In this document: in pieces, positions 5,114-6,243 of the stretch
Position numbering within the stretch: position 1 is the stretch's first letter
Layout of the letters: each line of letters begins with the position of its first letter
DNA from: Methylococcaceae bacterium
Lineage (GTDB): Bacteria; Pseudomonadota; Gammaproteobacteria; Methylococcales; Methylomonadaceae
Assembly (NCBI GenBank): GCA_021647145.1
Contig: JAKIVF010000157.1
Span: forward strand, 1 to 6,243
Reading direction: 5' to 3'
Length of the DNA stretch: 6,243 nt
Notes under the pieces: model-generated
The model's database searches: none
Told to the model about the DNA's origin: nothing
What the model saw: only the letters and a program-made list of their open reading frames with translations
Position numbers and translations under genes: made by a program

Positions 5114-6043
5114 TCAACCCAGCAACTCTTCTAGTGCCAGCATAATAATAAAACCAATCATTAAAGAAAAAGTAGCAATCCGAGAACGACCAGATGCATG
5201 CGTTTCTGGAATAATTTCTTCACTGATAACAAATAGCATGGCACCCGCAGCAAAACCCATTGCGATGGGCAATATAGGTGCAAATACAGTCACCATGGTA
5301 ATACCTAATAAACCACCCACAGGTTCAACTAAACCGGTTAAAGTCGCTATGCCAATAGCCTTCCATTTGTTGTAACCCAGCCCAACTAAAGGAAGCGCTA
5401 CTGCCAATCCTTCTGGAATATTTTGTATACCAATGGCAGTTGCCAGAACAATACCATTTTTAATATCACCACTACCAAAACTTACACCTACTGACATCCC
5501 TTCAGGAAAATTATGTATGGTAATGGCAATAATAAACAAAGACAGTTTTTGCAATGTTTCTACTTTAGCATCTGATAGCTCATTAAAATGCAAATGCGGA
5601 AGTTTCTCATCCGTAAAATGTAAAAATAAGGCTCCCAATAACATGCCTGCTGCAACAACCCATAAACCTTTATCAGGCCATAGAGCATTTCCAAATTCGA
5701 CTCCCGGCACAATCAAAGCGAATGATGTTGCCGCTAGCATTACACCTGCGGCTAATCCCAGCATAGCATTTAAGGTATTATTGGATATATCCCTAAAAAA
5801 CAGGACAGGTAATGCACCAAGTCCGGTAGCTAATCCTGCCAAAATACTGGCAAAAAAACCTATGACGACTATTTTTCCAAAAACAATATATAAACCGCCA
5901 AAAACTATAATTTGCGAAAGCATAAAAATGCCAACAAAGATAGCCCAGCGTTGTAACTGGGGCAAAACCATTGTTTTTTGATAATAAGCATTTGATTGCA
6001 AGCGGGTAAGTTGAGTAGTAAAAATATCCTGGATATTTAGCAT
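5114..6043 (-). CDS. ZIP family metal transporter, GufA/BbZIP type
   Basis: This 309-residue membrane protein closely resembles Bordetella BbZIP in length and in conserved stretches: a cytosolic-looking N-terminus (1-32), then eight or more hydrophobic helices. NAMLGLAAGVMLAA (92-105) opens a core helix. HNFPEGMSVGVSFGSGD (177-193) and QNIPEGLAVALPL (207-219) carry the binuclear metal site: H177, N178, E181, Q207, N208, E211, with E240 in GLVEPVGG (237-244). EEIIPETH (275-282) is the late signature, and the protein ends LEELLG. The numbering coincides with BbZIP as I remember it; position 208 is Asn here and Asp in BbZIP. ZIP proteins move Zn2+, Fe2+, Mn2+ or Cd2+ into the cytoplasm. The ATG at 6043 is preferred because BbZIP has a similar N-terminal extension, although M25 is a possible alternative; no Shine-Dalgarno is seen. 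It is the first gene of a two-gene unit with the UPF0016 transporter. Confidence 0.93.
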   Translation of the reverse strand: MLNIQDIFTTQLTRLQSNAYYQKTMVLPQLQRWAIFVGIFMLSQIIVFGGLYIVFGKIVVIGFFASILAGLATGLGALPVLFFRDISNNTLNAMLGLAAGVMLAATSFALIVPGVEFGNALWPDKGLWVVAAGMLLGALFLHFTDEKLPHLHFNELSDAKVETLQKLSLFIIAITIHNFPEGMSVGVSFGSGDIKNGIVLATAIGIQNIPEGLAVALPLVGLGYNKWKAIGIATLTGLVEPVGGLLGITMVTVFAPILPIAMGFAAGAMLFVISEEIIPETHASGRSRIATFSLMIGFIIMLALEELLG

Positions 6044-6057
6044 AATGTTATTTTGTA

Positions 6058-6063
6058 ATTATA
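6058..6063 (-). promoter_or_regulatory. Candidate -10 box of the metal-transport operon
   Basis: On the minus strand a perfect TATAAT ends 14 nt before the ATG at 6043, which would give a leader of about 7 nt. The expected -35 position (about 6081-6086) has no good TTGACA match, so the promoter may be weak or activator-dependent, or this may be chance in AT-rich DNA. Confidence 0.3.
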
Positions 6064-6066
6064 TAA

Positions 6067-6101
6067 GTAGGTTGAGTTATCAGTACTGTGTACAATCCTA
6101 C
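6067..6101. promoter_or_regulatory. Dyad upstream of ZIP promoter, candidate operator
   Basis: GTAGGTTG (6067-6074) and CAATCCTAC (6093-6101) are inverted copies apart from one extra base, and they frame an inner GTAC-tgt-GTAC motif. The dyad covers the -35 zone of the candidate ZIP promoter in the 84-bp spacer 6044-6127. A metal-responsive repressor site is a reasonable guess from the neighbouring gene, but I cannot match it to a known Zur, Fur or MntR consensus. Confidence 0.3.
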
Positions 6102-6127
6102 CAGTTATTGTAAAGATCACAACTTTC

Positions 6128-6243
6128 TCATAAAAAATTCACTTTCTTTAACATAGAAACTAAAGCATCAGGTGAATCAATAAATTTTTCAATGCTAGCT
6201 TGAAAATTCGTTAGTCCTTTTTTACTCCACCGCATCAAATTCA
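6128..6243 (-). CDS. C-terminal end of an unrecognised protein (5' part outside window)
   Basis: One minus-strand frame is open from the right edge to TGA at 6130-6128 and encodes 37 residues: LMRWSKKGLTNF (2-13), then a helical tail IEKFIDSPDALVSMLKKVNFL. The other two minus frames are closed by early stops. The amphipathic composition looks like a genuine C-terminus, but it is too short to assign. It ends 84 bp before the ZIP start on the same strand. That spacer holds a promoter-like box and a dyad, so this gene is probably not in the ZIP operon. Confidence 0.6.
   Translation of the reverse strand, partial: NLMRWSKKGLTNFQASIEKFIDSPDALVSMLKKVNFL

Noticed and set aside
5433..5981. Plus-strand open frame of 182 codons, and a shorter one at 5097-5375
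   Set aside because: Both are antisense to the ZIP gene; the translations are rich in Pro/Lys/Thr/Ala without domain features, while the minus strand encodes a clear BbZIP-like protein.

Overview
The window is an AT-rich stretch (by eye well under 40% GC; not computed) of a bacterial chromosome. It holds six protein genes, one further gene tail, and one clear palindromic repeat. The proteins suggest a Gram-negative bacterium: O-antigen or exopolysaccharide-type GT2 glycosyltransferases, a Sec-exported beta-rich protein with a PEP-CTERM-like N-terminal domain, a GufA/BbZIP-type metal transporter and a UPF0016 protein. A gammaproteobacterium is my best guess, but no marker here fixes the lineage. 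None of the six visible starts has a convincing Shine-Dalgarno sequence, and two have a TATAAT box almost on top of the ATG. This is unusual for that guess and is listed as a finding.

Layout. Positions 1-2314 (minus strand) hold two GT2 glycosyltransferase genes that overlap by 8 nt; the second runs off the left edge. They look like part of a surface-polysaccharide operon transcribed leftwards. A 262-bp AT-rich divergent spacer follows. Position 2577-3050 (plus) is a minimal NYN (PIN-like) domain protein, probably a ribonuclease. After a 277-bp spacer without a visible gene, 3328-4203 (plus) encodes a secreted two-domain protein of unknown function. Position 4204-4460 is a convergent spacer containing a nested inverted repeat of about 155 bp (4307-4461). 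Its right end touches the stop codon of the next gene. Position 6043-4461 (minus) is a two-gene metal unit: a ZIP transporter (309 aa) followed 17 bp later by a UPF0016/GDT1-type cation transporter (211 aa). Position 6243-6128 (minus) is the last 37 codons of an unrecognised protein.

How the genes may work together. The glycosyltransferases act in one glycan pathway. The ZIP importer and UPF0016 exporter are a plausible pair for divalent-metal (Zn/Mn/Fe) homeostasis, with a candidate operator dyad just upstream of the ZIP promoter. The NYN and secreted-protein genes are each flanked by long AT-rich spacers and look like independent single genes. They share a similar 26-nt upstream box, which may be no more than AT-rich coincidence. 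I do not see a defence system, CRISPR array, tRNA or rRNA. The features most worth a second look are the MITE-like palindrome at the end of the metal operon and the 10-bp homopolymer in front of the catalytic DxD motif of the truncated glycosyltransferase.
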